Notes: generated by a model from the sequence alone, not told the origin. Shown: positions 33,864 to 42,047, counted from the first letter of the stretch. The stretch is 47,228 nt of DNA from Candidatus Woesearchaeota archaeon (GCA_019322735.1 JAHWIG010000004.1:1-47228), one strand, 5' to 3'. Numbers and translations are program-made.

Positions 33864-34268
33864 ATGCTACCCCCAATTCACTTTTTAAGTTGTATGATCT
33901 TAATAGCTATATTCTTTCCATTTTTTGGTTGGAGTTCGCTAATAATATTGTTGGGTGGTTTTTTTATAGATGTAGATCATTATCTTATCTATGTGATAAA
34001 AAAGAAGGATATTAGTTTGATCAGAGCTTATAATTATTTTAGATATGGGTCAAATAATGATTTTAAAGACCATCCTTTAATCTTTCATTTCGTAGAATTA
34101 ACAGCAATATTGATAATCTTTTCATTCTTTAATTATTTAGTGTTATTATTAACCATAGGAGTTCTTACTCATTTATTGTTGGACTTAATTCATGAAATAA
34201 GAAATAAAAATGATGTAGATATTGGAAAGAATTGGTCATTTATTACATGGATTAAAAGACAAATTTAG
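33864..34268 (+). CDS. Small membrane-bound metal-dependent hydrolase-like protein
   Basis: 134 residues with three or four membrane helices. Histidine/aspartate motifs of the YdjM/DUF457-type membrane hydrolases are visible: FIDVDHYLIY near residue 35, a DHPLIFHF segment near 70 and THLLLDLIHE near 108. It starts 20 bases after tRNA-Lys and may share its transcript. The family assignment rests on these motifs alone, and the substrate is unknown. Confidence 0.68.
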   Translation: MLPPIHFLSCMILIAIFFPFFGWSSLIILLGGFFIDVDHYLIYVIKKKDISLIRAYNYFRYGSNNDFKDHPLIFHFVELTAILIIFSFFNYLVLLLTIGVLTHLLLDLIHEIRNKNDVDIGKNWSFITWIKRQI

Positions 34269-34320
34269 CTATTATCATAGTAAACTTTAAAAATAAAACA
34301 CCAACATAATTCTTTTAATT

Positions 34321-34398
34321 GCCCCGTTGGTGTAGTCCGGCCAATCATGGAGCCTTCTCAAGGCTTCGACCCGGGTTCAAATCCCGGACGGGGCACCA
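34321..34398 (+). tRNA. tRNA-Glu(CTC), CCA encoded
   Basis: A cloverleaf of 75 bases (34321-34395) plus an encoded CCA at 34396-34398. The acceptor is GCCCCGT/ACGGGGC with discriminator A. The anticodon stem GAGCC/GGCTT encloses TTCTCAA with anticodon CTC at 34357-34359, and the T arm is CCGGG-TTCAAAT-CCCGG. It is the only one of the four tRNAs here with a genomic CCA. Confidence 0.95.
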
Positions 34399-34477
34399 TT
34401 TTATCTATAATTTATTAACCACTAAGAAGTAACTAAATAACAGAAAGATTTATAAACAATAAATATCCTTCATTATC

Positions 34478-34960
34478 ATGATGGTTACGGTTGAATTATT
34501 GTATAGACCTAATTGGAACATAGATTTATTCTTTAAGAAGTTTAAAGTAAAAAGATTTAGCAATGGCTGCCTTAATGAATATGTTGATACTGCAATAGAT
34601 AAAAAGATTAAACAAAAATATCCTTATTTTATTCAAAGATCAGCTAAATTTCTATCATCTAAACTCAAAATGGTAATAACTGGAGAAGATAATTATTCTA
34701 ATGAAAAGAAAGAAATTGAGGAAGATATACGAAATAGGATGGGGCTGTTAATCGCTCTTAATGGATTAGAGTATAGGGTGGGTGGTTATGATAATAATGG
34801 TGGTGACATTTTATTAACATCCTCTTCAGGTAATTCAAATCATAATGATCTTGAAAATCAAGTCAAAAATTTATCCTCTCAATTTAAAAGAAATTTCGAT
34901 GTCCGTCTAATGGGGGAAATAAAGTCCATCCCTGCTAAAGAATATAAAAGATACTGGTGA
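34478..34960 (+). CDS. Hypothetical protein, first of a three-gene unit
   Basis: 160 residues starting MMVTVELLYRPNWNIDLFFK; mixed alpha-beta, soluble, no recognised family. A TATA-like TTTATAAAC about 20-30 bases upstream supports this start. The stop is followed by GGTGATAACT and the next ATG. With the two following genes it forms a tight operon of unknown proteins between tRNA-Glu and a lipoprotein gene. Confidence 0.6.
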   Translation: MMVTVELLYRPNWNIDLFFKKFKVKRFSNGCLNEYVDTAIDKKIKQKYPYFIQRSAKFLSSKLKMVITGEDNYSNEKKEIEEDIRNRMGLLIALNGLEYRVGGYDNNGGDILLTSSSGNSNHNDLENQVKNLSSQFKRNFDVRLMGEIKSIPAKEYKRYW

Positions 34961-34965
34961 TAACT

Positions 34966-35319
34966 ATGGAATATAAACTACTTAGGCCACATATAAATAA
35001 ATCAGGACTCATTGATGATTATAGGGTTTCCATTGTTGATGAAGAAATAAAAGATTATAATTTTGGAATATTTAATCATATTTTAACTTTATTTAATATA
35101 AAGAACAAAGAACTTGAAACACGTAATAAAACTTACGATGAAGTAAGTTCAACAATAGATGATCTTTTGAAAAAACACAGAATTAAAACAAACTTTCATT
35201 ATAATCATCAAACATTAGTATCTTGTAATGAAAAAGATATAATCAAGTTTAATCGGGATCTTTTTAAGGAATATGGTATTGAAATAAATTATACGAGACT
35301 AAATGAAAAAATTAATTGA
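34966..35319 (+). CDS. Hypothetical protein, second of the unit
   Basis: 117 residues beginning MEYKLLRPHINKSGLIDDYR. The ATG at 34966 lies just after a GGTGAT site that overlaps the stop of the previous gene; the GTG at 34957 is less likely. Charged, soluble, with no family I recognise. Its end overlaps the third gene by 17 bases. Confidence 0.6.
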   Translation: MEYKLLRPHINKSGLIDDYRVSIVDEEIKDYNFGIFNHILTLFNIKNKELETRNKTYDEVSSTIDDLLKKHRIKTNFHYNHQTLVSCNEKDIIKFNRDLFKEYGIEINYTRLNEKIN

Positions 35320-35641
35320 AAGAGTCAAGGATCTTTTTAAGAAAGATAAACTTCCACAAAAGGTTAGTGACCATCTAGAGTATACAAGAGATGTATATGC
35401 TTTTATTAAGCAAGATACAGATGGAAATTCATACATTCCAATACCTAAAGAAATATATGATGAAGGAAGTGATATGGTAATTGAATGGAATAACTCTATT
35501 ATTAAAACAATAGATATGCATTCTTATCTTTCTTACATGAATTTTAAGGAAAACTTGGAAGGAAGAGGGTATAATATTATGTTAAATGATAATGAAATGA
35601 AAGATACATTAATGAAAGGTAATGATTACATTCTAAATTAA
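35303..35641 (+). CDS. Hypothetical protein, third of the unit
   Basis: 112 residues. The basic start (MKKLIERVKDLFKKDKLPQK) looks like an amphipathic helix; the remainder is acidic and mixed in structure, with a SYIPIPKEIYDEGSDMVIEW core (about 48-67). Not recognised. The 17-base overlap with the second gene implies coupled translation. Confidence 0.58.
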   Translation: MKKLIERVKDLFKKDKLPQKVSDHLEYTRDVYAFIKQDTDGNSYIPIPKEIYDEGSDMVIEWNNSIIKTIDMHSYLSYMNFKENLEGRGYNIMLNDNEMKDTLMKGNDYILN

Positions 35642-35676
35642 AAAGATTTTTATATTACTTATTTTTTAGTTATTTC

Positions 35677-36135
35677 ATGAAAAAGAGTGGATTACTTATT
35701 TTTATTATATTATTCTTAGTTGGTTGTTCTACAGATTTAGAAGATGAAAGAGTAACTTATGAATATGATAGTGATGGAAATATGATAAAAAAATCAATTG
35801 ACATTAATGGTGATGGCGAAATCGATGAGGTTACAAATTATGAAGTTTATAGTTATGGTAGTAGAATAAAATCAGTATATAGCATGGGTATAGGGGGCAA
35901 AGTTGATATGATTTGGACTTTTGAATATGATGGTGATGGAAATAAAATAAAAAAATCATATGACAATGATGCTGATGGTGAAGTTGATGAGATTACAAAT
36001 TATGATAGTGATGGAAATATCATAAAACATGAAAAAGTAAATGATACTGATGATGGAGAACCAGAACCTGAACCGAACCAGAACCTGAACCAAAACCTGA
36101 ACCTGAACCAGAAAAAACTTATGAACTTGATTTAA
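35677..36135 (+). CDS. Lipoprotein with acidic YD-like repeats, 5' part of a frameshifted gene
   Basis: 152 residues as it stands. A signal peptide ends with the lipobox LVGC (C17). Repeats such as YEYDSDGNMIKKSIDINGDG and YDNDADGEVDEITNYDSDGN combine YD-type and calcium-loop (DxDGDG) patterns. The frame then enters a Glu-Pro repeat, in which a five-base unit at 36070-36074, among six-base units, shifts it into Asn-Gln-Leu residues and an early stop. Adding one base would join it to the gene part ending at 36908 and give a protein of about 410 residues. Confidence 0.72.
   Translation: MKKSGLLIFIILFLVGCSTDLEDERVTYEYDSDGNMIKKSIDINGDGEIDEVTNYEVYSYGSRIKSVYSMGIGGKVDMIWTFEYDGDGNKIKKSYDNDADGEVDEITNYDSDGNIIKHEKVNDTDDGEPEPEPNQNLNQNLNLNQKKLMNLI
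36058..36110 (+). repeat. Hexanucleotide (Glu-Pro) repeat with one short unit
   Basis: About nine units of GAACCT or GAACCA, with one AAACCT. The unit at 36070-36074 is GAACC, five bases. All units before it are in the lipoprotein frame, and all after it are in the frame of the downstream part. Such tracts can gain or lose bases by slippage. Confidence 0.85.
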
Positions 36136-36257
36136 CTATAAAGGATACTCCAGAAGAATATAAAGAACTAGAACTATACTTACCAAAATATGGAGAAGTA
36201 TTTGGAATTCATTTTTTTGCCAGTAATAGAGTTTCAGATTCAAAATTATCTCATGCT

Positions 36258-36908
36258 ATGAATGTAATGGCAGAATATTTAGATAATGATAAAGATGGTT
36301 TGCCAGATAATCCTTTAGTTGTAGATAAAATGGTTTCATATAACGTTGGAATGTATATGTTTGAAGATGAAGACGAAGATGAGGATTCAAATGTATGGGA
36401 TTTGGACATAGAAGTTCTAAATAGTTTACAAGGATTATATGAAGATGAAACAAATCCTTCATATGAGTTCGATGCAAGTATAGAAGAAATATTACATTTA
36501 ATCACTGAGAGGGGTTATGCAGTAGTATATCCCGACATATTTGGAGAATTTTCAGGATCTAAGGTTGCAAATTTAATGGATGAAGCAAGAGGTGGACATT
36601 TTGAAGAAGATGAAGACTGGGACGAAGATAGCGGACGAGGAAATGGTGCAGTCCCTAATTATTACCCTTCCGAATCATGGTACCATTACGATGATGAAAC
36701 CTGCAGTTATGCTTGTATGATCACAGAATATATGTATTGGGCACTTACTTCCATCCTTGGAGCTCAGGAAGACAGATGTTCTGAGATAGATCATGAATGG
36801 GAATTATGTACTAAAGAATTAGTTCAAGAAAAAGATTCTGAAATATACGATATTTTAACAGATCCACAATATAAATTAGCAACCACCCTTCCGGATGGCA
36901 CTTATTAA
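36258..36908 (+). CDS. C-terminal domain of the frameshifted lipoprotein
   Basis: 216 residues from the first internal ATG; the same frame is open back to the Glu-Pro repeat at 36075, adding about 60 residues (EKTYELDLTIKDTPEEYKEL). It is an acidic, soluble domain with ASNRVSDSKLSHAMNVMAEY, just before the ATG and into it, then LDNDKDGLPDNPLVVDKMV, and it ends KLATTLPDGTY. I have the impression this matches uncharacterised secreted proteins, but cannot name the family. No ribosome binding site or promoter is seen at 36258, so it is probably not expressed on its own unless the frames are rejoined. Confidence 0.62.
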   Translation: MNVMAEYLDNDKDGLPDNPLVVDKMVSYNVGMYMFEDEDEDEDSNVWDLDIEVLNSLQGLYEDETNPSYEFDASIEEILHLITERGYAVVYPDIFGEFSGSKVANLMDEARGGHFEEDEDWDEDSGRGNGAVPNYYPSESWYHYDDETCSYACMITEYMYWALTSILGAQEDRCSEIDHEWELCTKELVQEKDSEIYDILTDPQYKLATTLPDGTY

Positions 36909-36914
36909 AAAGAA

Positions 36915-37223
36915 TTAAAAATCACTTTCAGCCCTTCCATCTTTATTAAGATAGAAAGAAATATTAGTATCTATTTTTTTTTCTGCTATATGATCTAGTG
37001 TTGTATACACTCTATCTCTTTCTGAAGCTGAAGGAAATGGGTTGTTTGCCATATACTTTTCTTCCCGTAATTTACTTAAATGATTGTATAATTCCTTACC
37101 AAAATTATTTTCATTTATTAACTTAGCACTACTTTTACATCTATGGAAAACTTTTTTTTCCATATGAGTTAATTTACTAACTAAACCATTATCTTTCTTA
37201 AATATTACACTATTTTCAACCAT
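36915..37223 (-). CDS. Small hypothetical protein
   Basis: About 102 residues, basic and helical, beginning MVENSVIFKKDNGLVSK. No recognised family. AGGTGG eight bases before the ATG at 37223 supports that start over the GTG at 37235, which is part of the site. It is convergent with the lipoprotein gene, with six bases between the stops. Confidence 0.55.
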   Translation of the reverse strand: MVENSVIFKKDNGLVSKLTHMEKKVFHRCKSSAKLINENNFGKELYNHLSKLREEKYMANNPFPSASERDRVYTTLDHIAEKKIDTNISFYLNKDGRAESDF

Positions 37224-37279
37224 TTTTATGTCCACCTCATAAATTAGTATTAAATTGTATTATTAAGTTATATTTAAAT

Positions 37280-38248
37280 TTAACTGAAATAATCAGAAGG
37301 CAGATAATTAAATTTCTCCTTGCTCTTTACACCAACTATTTCAAAATCCTCAATAATGCTCTCATACTGCGCTCTTAATTGCTGAACAAAGATATCAAAT
37401 TTCCCTTCTTTTAAGCTCTCAAAATTGATGATCATATCCCAGCTTCCAAATATTTTAGTGATGGATACCACTTCAGGAGTCATACGACAAAATCCAATCA
37501 GTCTTTTATCAATATCAACATCATAGGAAGCATATTTAAGAAATATCTTTTTATTGAATATTCCTAATTTATTTCCATCAAGAACAGGTTCAAATTTACG
37601 TATAATTTTCTCCTTTTTCAATGACTTCAATTTTGCTACAATAGTCTTAAACGTTAGTCCACTACCTTTAGCAAGATCTTTTAGGGTTATTGTTGGATTA
37701 TCAAGCATGTATTTGCATACCAATGCTTCTGAGTCACTTAATTTAACAGGGGCCCTATCCCCCCCAATAATCTTTCCAAAAATCTTTGATTTTGCCCAGG
37801 GATTTAAATAAGAACGCCCAAATTTATGGGTAACAATGACTGTGCAGATATAGTTATTCTTGATTAATTCCTTATGTTCTGAGATGAATTGTTTCAATAT
37901 TTTATTAAAACTTGAAGGATTTGGAGACAAAAACAATGTCATAGTATCAAATTTTCCCTGTAATGTCTCAATCTGAACAACTTCAGGAATTTCTTTCAAT
38001 TTTGAAACTAAGTTTATAGACTCATCATATCCCCGATACATCTGAAACAACACCAGATATCCATTAAAATCAAATTTTGAGTAGTCAAAAACTGTTGAAT
38101 AGAACTTTATTTGTCTCTTTTTTCTCATCGATTTTACAGCATAACTTATCCGTTGCTCACTCGTCTTTAAACTTCTAGCAATCTTTGATAAAGTTGCCCT
38201 ACTATTTCTGTCGAGAAAGTATAATATTCTATCATTTAGTTTAGACAT
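37280..38248 (-). CDS. Double Lrp/AsnC family transcription regulator
   Basis: 322 residues made of two Lrp-like halves. Half one has a winged helix (about 3-50, NDRILYFLDRNSRATLSKIA) and a RAM-type ligand domain (to about 145). Half two repeats this with a winged helix at about 168-218 (SEALVCKYMLDNPTITLKDL) and a second RAM-like domain. Normal Lrp proteins are about 150 residues and dimerise; this fused form would carry both DNA-binding heads in one chain. It is divergent from the GCS2-like ligase gene, which it may control. Confidence 0.85.
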   Translation of the reverse strand: MSKLNDRILYFLDRNSRATLSKIARSLKTSEQRISYAVKSMRKKRQIKFYSTVFDYSKFDFNGYLVLFQMYRGYDESINLVSKLKEIPEVVQIETLQGKFDTMTLFLSPNPSSFNKILKQFISEHKELIKNNYICTVIVTHKFGRSYLNPWAKSKIFGKIIGGDRAPVKLSDSEALVCKYMLDNPTITLKDLAKGSGLTFKTIVAKLKSLKKEKIIRKFEPVLDGNKLGIFNKKIFLKYASYDVDIDKRLIGFCRMTPEVVSITKIFGSWDMIINFESLKEGKFDIFVQQLRAQYESIIEDFEIVGVKSKEKFNYLPSDYFS

Positions 38249-38325
38249 ATTTTGTTATAATTGCCTTTAGTATATAAATATTTCCAATTTTAACAAAAAT
38301 ATATATGATATCTTTTATATTAATA

Positions 38326-38354
38326 AACGCCTTTTTAATATAAAAAAGGGCGTT
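38326..38354. promoter_or_regulatory. Inverted repeat in front of the GCS2-like gene, possible operator
   Basis: AACGCCTTTTT starting at 38326 pairs with AAAAAGGGCGTT ending at 38354 (one G-T pair) around a short AT loop. A TATA-like TTTTATATTAAT lies at about 38313-38323, so the repeat covers the likely transcription start of the gene at 38378. The divergent Lrp-type regulator is the obvious candidate to bind it. Confidence 0.55.
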
Positions 38355-38377
38355 AAAGTTAGTTTTTGAGAAAAAAG

Positions 38378-39562
38378 ATGAAAATTGGACTAGAACTGGA
38401 AGGGCACTTGATAGATAAGGAAGGTACATTATCAAATAGAGCATTAGAGGTAATAGCAGATCCAAGAAATAATGGAGATATACTTCCAGAACTATCAAAA
38501 ACAATGTGGGAAGTCATTGCCCCTCCAGAAAGTGATTTAGGAAAAGCATATGATTCTTTCAGGGAAAGGTTAATCATGCTTAAAGATATAGCAAATGATT
38601 ATGGATTAAGGGCTATGCCTGTTTCTTCTTTACACAATGAATCCCCAATTGAATCAAGAGATTATGAAAGGCCAAGGGGGATGAGAAAAAGAATCATACT
38701 AAAGAATGAAAAAAGAGACCTAGAGCATCATTTGACAGGAACTCATGTCCATGTTGACAGGATTGAAAATGATAAACAAGCTTACAATCAACTTTTACTT
38801 ATGCATGCAATGGATCCTGTATTCAGTTTGATGTCTTCAAGTCCGTTCTTTCATGGAAAAAATAGTTTGAAAGATTATAGGGTAGATATTTACAGGAATA
38901 AGGTTTTTGAAGACTTTCCAATACAAGGACAGCTTTTGGAATATCCAGCATCATTAGAAGGTGCATTTGATAGGCAGAGAGAATGCTATGAAGATTTCAC
39001 TAAAATCTTAAAAGAACATGATTTAGATACTGATGGATTAAATGAACTTAATTGCATCTGGGGACCATTAAGGCTCACAGGGTTTGGAACAATTGAATCA
39101 AGGGCATCTGATTCAAATAAATTATCTAACGTAATTGCATTGGCGGCACTTTACAAGGGAATATCTGAATACGTTAATAGTGAAAATCCTCGTATTGAAA
39201 TAGATAATGGAGAATATGATATTGGTCAGATGTTTGTTCCAAAAAATGGAAAGATAATCATACCTAGCTATGCTCAATTAAAAGATTTTGAAAGAATAGG
39301 AGTAGAACAAGGATTGGAAAACCCTTTATTGAAAAAGTATTTGTCAAATATAGTAGATACTTGCTCAAAGGGTCTAGAAGACAGATCATACTTAGAGCCT
39401 TTTGTCAGGATGATATTTGAAGAAAGAAATTTTTCAGATGATATAGTTGATTATGCAAAATCCAATGGGTTGGAGAAACATGATATGATCAATGGCGATG
39501 CTGCAAAAATATTAAGAAATCATATTGCAGATACATATGAAAAAGATTTATTAATGAATTAA
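38378..39562 (+). CDS. GCS2-like carboxylate-amine ligase
   Basis: About 394 residues resembling the glutamate-cysteine ligase family 2 (YbdK-type) ligases. The start MKIGLELEGHLID matches the family's acidic metal-binding strand, GTHVHVD is the second metal motif, and the SSSPFFHGKNSLKDYR segment follows. Such enzymes join a carboxylate and an amine using ATP. Whether it makes gamma-glutamylcysteine or another amide is unknown. The ATG at 38378 is preferred over the TTG at 38366. It is followed by tRNA-Ser. Confidence 0.82.
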   Translation: MKIGLELEGHLIDKEGTLSNRALEVIADPRNNGDILPELSKTMWEVIAPPESDLGKAYDSFRERLIMLKDIANDYGLRAMPVSSLHNESPIESRDYERPRGMRKRIILKNEKRDLEHHLTGTHVHVDRIENDKQAYNQLLLMHAMDPVFSLMSSSPFFHGKNSLKDYRVDIYRNKVFEDFPIQGQLLEYPASLEGAFDRQRECYEDFTKILKEHDLDTDGLNELNCIWGPLRLTGFGTIESRASDSNKLSNVIALAALYKGISEYVNSENPRIEIDNGEYDIGQMFVPKNGKIIIPSYAQLKDFERIGVEQGLENPLLKKYLSNIVDTCSKGLEDRSYLEPFVRMIFEERNFSDDIVDYAKSNGLEKHDMINGDAAKILRNHIADTYEKDLLMN

Positions 39563-39629
39563 TTTCTTTCTTCTTTATCTCCTTTTTCTTAGTTAATCTT
39601 TTAAATTAAAAAGAATTCTATAACCTTAT

Positions 39630-39713
39630 GCCGCAGTCGCATAATCTGGTATTGCGCAAGGCTCGAACCCTTGTTTCCTTCGGGATATCTCGGTTCAAAT
39701 CCGAGCTGCGGCG
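39630..39713 (+). tRNA. tRNA-Ser(CGA)
   Basis: An 84-base class II tRNA, very like tRNA-Ser(GGA) at 31330. The acceptor is GCCGCAG/CTGCGGC with discriminator G. The anticodon stem CAAGG/CCTTG encloses CTCGAAC with anticodon CGA at 39664-39666. The variable arm is TCCTTCGGGA, and the T arm is CTCGG-TTCAAAT-CCGAG. CCA is not encoded. Confidence 0.96.
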
Positions 39714-39738
39714 TTTTACTTTATATATATAAGAAAAA

Positions 39739-39756
39739 GGAGGGTTTTACCCCTCC
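39739..39756. other. G/C-rich hairpin after tRNA-Ser(CGA)
   Basis: GGAGGG at 39739-39744 pairs with CCCTCC at 39751-39756 around a six-base loop. It stands out against AT-rich surroundings. It lies 26 bases past the tRNA. No T tract follows on the plus strand, so a terminator role is not certain. Confidence 0.55.
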
Positions 39757-39858
39757 AGTATCACCAATAACTATAAATGAAAAGGATTATTTAAATCTTA
39801 CTAAAAAATTATAATATAATAATATATATTTATATATTTAGAAATAAATTAAAGAGAA

Positions 39859-40941
39859 ATGGACAAAGAAAAGATACTTCAACAAGCTTTTGATATTAAG
39901 AAGAGAACAATATTTCCTGATATTGAAGAGAAAGGAATAATAGACATAGCAGATCAAATAATGGTTGAAAGAAATGGGGTTGTAAGGGGTTTAGAAACTA
40001 AAGTAGATAAATTATCTAATAGAATACTTAGGGATGTTGATAATCCAAAAAACTGGCAACCATCTGATTATTTACCTGATTTTTCAGGTGAATGGGTTGA
40101 TGATATAAAGAGTATACAAGAACAATCTAGTGCATTGCCAGATGAATTACTTGTTGTATTAGTAGGTAATATGATAACAGAAGAATGTTTACCAACTTAT
40201 CAAACACTTGTTAACCGACCAGGTTCTGTTAGAGATTTAACTGGAAAGCAAGATACTGCTTGGGGAAAGTGGACAAGATGGTGGACTGCTGAAGAAAATA
40301 GGCATGGAGATTTATTACATACATACTTAACATTCATACCTAGGTTGAATATGCGTGCCATAGAAAGAGATATTCAACATCTATTAGGAAGTGGATTTGA
40401 TCCAGGTATAGAAGAAGACCCATACAAATTAATGGTTTATACTAGCTTTCAGGAAAAAGCAACCCATATTTCTCATGTAGGAACTGCTAGGATTGCTAGA
40501 GAACAGGGAGATGAAAAGTTAGATACTATTTGTACTATTATTGCTAAAGATGAAGCAAGACATTTTAGTTTTTACAAAGGAGTTATGATGGAAATATTTG
40601 ATGCAGATACAGATGGTGCTATGACTTCGTATGCTAATATGATGAAAAAAACTATACCCATGCCTGCTGAAGAATTAAATAGTATTAGAAATCCAACTTT
40701 ATATACTGACTTTTCTGAAATAGCTCAATCAACCAAGATTTATACTGCTAAAGATTATGCAGGGGTAATGGAACAATTAAATGCAGAATGGGGGATAAAA
40801 GAAAGGGAAGTAACAACTATTGAAGCAATTCAAGCCAAGGAATATCTATTGAAGCTCCCTCAAAGATATTTGAAATTGGCTGATAGGAGAAAAAATAAAG
40901 AATTCAGTTTTGATATTTCTAGATTTGATTGGGTTAAATAA
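39859..40941 (+). CDS. Acyl-ACP desaturase-like di-iron enzyme
   Basis: 360 residues, full length for soluble stearoyl-ACP-type desaturases, which put a double bond in acyl chains carried on acyl carrier protein. All six expected di-iron ligands can be placed: a Glu of TEECLPTYQT (E108 or E109), E146 and H149 (EENRH), E199 (SFQEKATHISH), and E232 and H235 (DEARH). The enzyme is typical of plants and some bacteria; archaeal lipids are isoprenoid, so transfer from bacteria is likely. No ACP or fatty acid synthesis gene is in the window. TATA-like TATATATTTATATATTT lies 20-35 bases upstream. Confidence 0.92.
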   Translation: MDKEKILQQAFDIKKRTIFPDIEEKGIIDIADQIMVERNGVVRGLETKVDKLSNRILRDVDNPKNWQPSDYLPDFSGEWVDDIKSIQEQSSALPDELLVVLVGNMITEECLPTYQTLVNRPGSVRDLTGKQDTAWGKWTRWWTAEENRHGDLLHTYLTFIPRLNMRAIERDIQHLLGSGFDPGIEEDPYKLMVYTSFQEKATHISHVGTARIAREQGDEKLDTICTIIAKDEARHFSFYKGVMMEIFDADTDGAMTSYANMMKKTIPMPAEELNSIRNPTLYTDFSEIAQSTKIYTAKDYAGVMEQLNAEWGIKEREVTTIEAIQAKEYLLKLPQRYLKLADRRKNKEFSFDISRFDWVK

Positions 40942-41012
40942 GATTGAAATAATTATCAATTAAGTTTTTACCGATTTATCCTAAAAGTGTTATGTATGAA
41001 TACTGCATTTTA

Positions 41013-41171
41013 TTATTTATTATAATTAAGTTTCCTCAATTCATTATTTTTGTAAATATTAGCTTTATGCCAATATTCTATTCTGTCTTTTTTGAATAGT
41101 TCTTTATTTTCTTCATGAAATTTATTGTATAATTTACATACTATTTTATCTATTACATCCTCTTTTTCCAT
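41013..41171 (-). CDS. Small hypothetical protein
   Basis: 52 residues, MEKEDVIDKIVCKLYNKFHE and then a basic, Asn-rich tail. It fills the only sizeable gap between the desaturase and arsC genes. A TATA-like AAATATTTATACTTG lies about 20-30 bases before the ATG, as for other leaderless genes here. Not recognised; the call rests on the promoter and the open frame. Confidence 0.45.
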   Translation of the reverse strand: MEKEDVIDKIVCKLYNKFHEENKELFKKDRIEYWHKANIYKNNELRKLNYNK

Positions 41172-41256
41172 AAACAAGAACATAACTATCAAGTATAAAT
41201 ATTTAACCCTTATTCTTCCCGAAAGATTATTATATTAAATACAATTATCTTTAATT

Positions 41257-41595
41257 ATGGAAGCAACAATATATCATAATCCTAGATGCGGGACATCAAG
41301 AAATGTAATGGAAATTTTAAAAGAGAATAATTCATGTATAACAGTAATTGAATATCTAAATAATCCTCCAAGTGTAGAAGAAATTAAAGAATTATTAAAA
41401 AAACTTAATCTTGATTCTGAAGGATTGATGAGGAAAAAACAAGATGAATATTCTTTGATAACTCCTGGAATGTCTGAAGAAGAAAAAATAAAAATTATTC
41501 ATGAAAACCCAATATTGATAGAAAGACCAATTGTAATAACCTCTAAAGGGGCTAAAATCTGCAGACCAAAAGAAGTTGTATATGATTTAATTTAG
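41257..41595 (+). CDS. arsC: Arsenate reductase (ArsC/Spx family)
   Basis: 112 residues, complete thioredoxin-fold ArsC of the glutaredoxin-coupled type. The catalytic C11 is in NPRCGTSRN, and the ILIERPIVI segment holds the conserved Arg of the arsenate site. It reduces arsenate to arsenite; no arsenite pump is nearby. ArsC-like proteins can have other roles (Spx, YffB), so confidence in the exact function is moderate. Confidence 0.88.
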   Translation: MEATIYHNPRCGTSRNVMEILKENNSCITVIEYLNNPPSVEEIKELLKKLNLDSEGLMRKKQDEYSLITPGMSEEEKIKIIHENPILIERPIVITSKGAKICRPKEVVYDLI

Positions 41596-41630
41596 TAAGA
41601 TTTAAATAATATTAAAGATTAATTAACAAT

Positions 41631-41861
41631 ATGTCATTTTTAGGTTTTGGAAAAAAATTATCAACCGAAGAGATTTCTGAAGAGATTAAAAATTTAACCT
41701 GGGGAATAGAAAAAGAAGCAAAGAAAGTTGAACGATTTGAAAGGGATCCAACCAATCATGAAAATTGTGAAGACACTTTAAAGACATTAAAAACAATCAG
41801 AGATATTTCAGAAGAAGCAATAAAAAAAGCAAAAGGTAGACTAAAACAATCTTTTGTTTGA
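41631..41861 (+). CDS. Small helical hypothetical protein
   Basis: 76 residues: MSFLGFGKKLSTEEISEEIK then a charged helix suited to a coiled coil. Not recognised. A TATA-like GATTTAAATAATATT ends about 20 bases before the ATG. Confidence 0.55.
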   Translation: MSFLGFGKKLSTEEISEEIKNLTWGIEKEAKKVERFERDPTNHENCEDTLKTLKTIRDISEEAIKKAKGRLKQSFV

Positions 41862-41890
41862 TTTTAATATTTTTCTTTTTTGAATAAAAT

Positions 41891-41923
41891 CAGGAGGGAA
41901 GAAAGAGCATTAGTTCCCCCCTG
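41891..41923. terminator. Hairpin between convergent genes
   Basis: CAGGAGGGAA at 41891-41900 pairs with TTCCCCCCTG at 41914-41923, with one mismatch. It lies between the end of the gene at 41861 (plus) and the end of the micro-ORF at 41940 (minus). Read on the minus strand it is followed by ATTTTATTC. It could stop transcription from either side. Confidence 0.5.
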
Positions 41924-41939
41924 CACAGGTTTGGCGTTA

Positions 41940-42047
41940 TTAATATACACTTGGAGGCATTCTTTGATTCTGATTCATAATGATACCGATAAAAGTCTCA
42001 GAGAATTCTTCCACTTCTTTTTTTGTCCATGATTTATCTTTATTCAT
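41940..42047 (-). CDS. Micro-ORF, 35-residue peptide ending in Val-Tyr
   Basis: Encodes MNKDKSWTKKEVEEFSETFI followed by a tail ending RMPPSVY. A strong GAGGTGAT ribosome binding site lies just before the ATG and overlaps the stop of the other micro-ORF (TGAGGTGA). The charged helical leader and short polar C-terminal tail are the general plan of a peptide precursor; a terminal Val-Tyr is also how mycofactocin precursors end. No radical SAM or other maturation enzyme is in the window, so this is speculative. It may also be a plain small protein. Confidence 0.55.
   Translation of the reverse strand: MNKDKSWTKKEVEEFSETFIGIIMNQNQRMPPSVY

Noticed and set aside
36251..36505. Minus-strand frames rich in Ser and His opposite the lipoprotein
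   Set aside because: They mirror the Asp/Glu-rich coding strand; no start signals.
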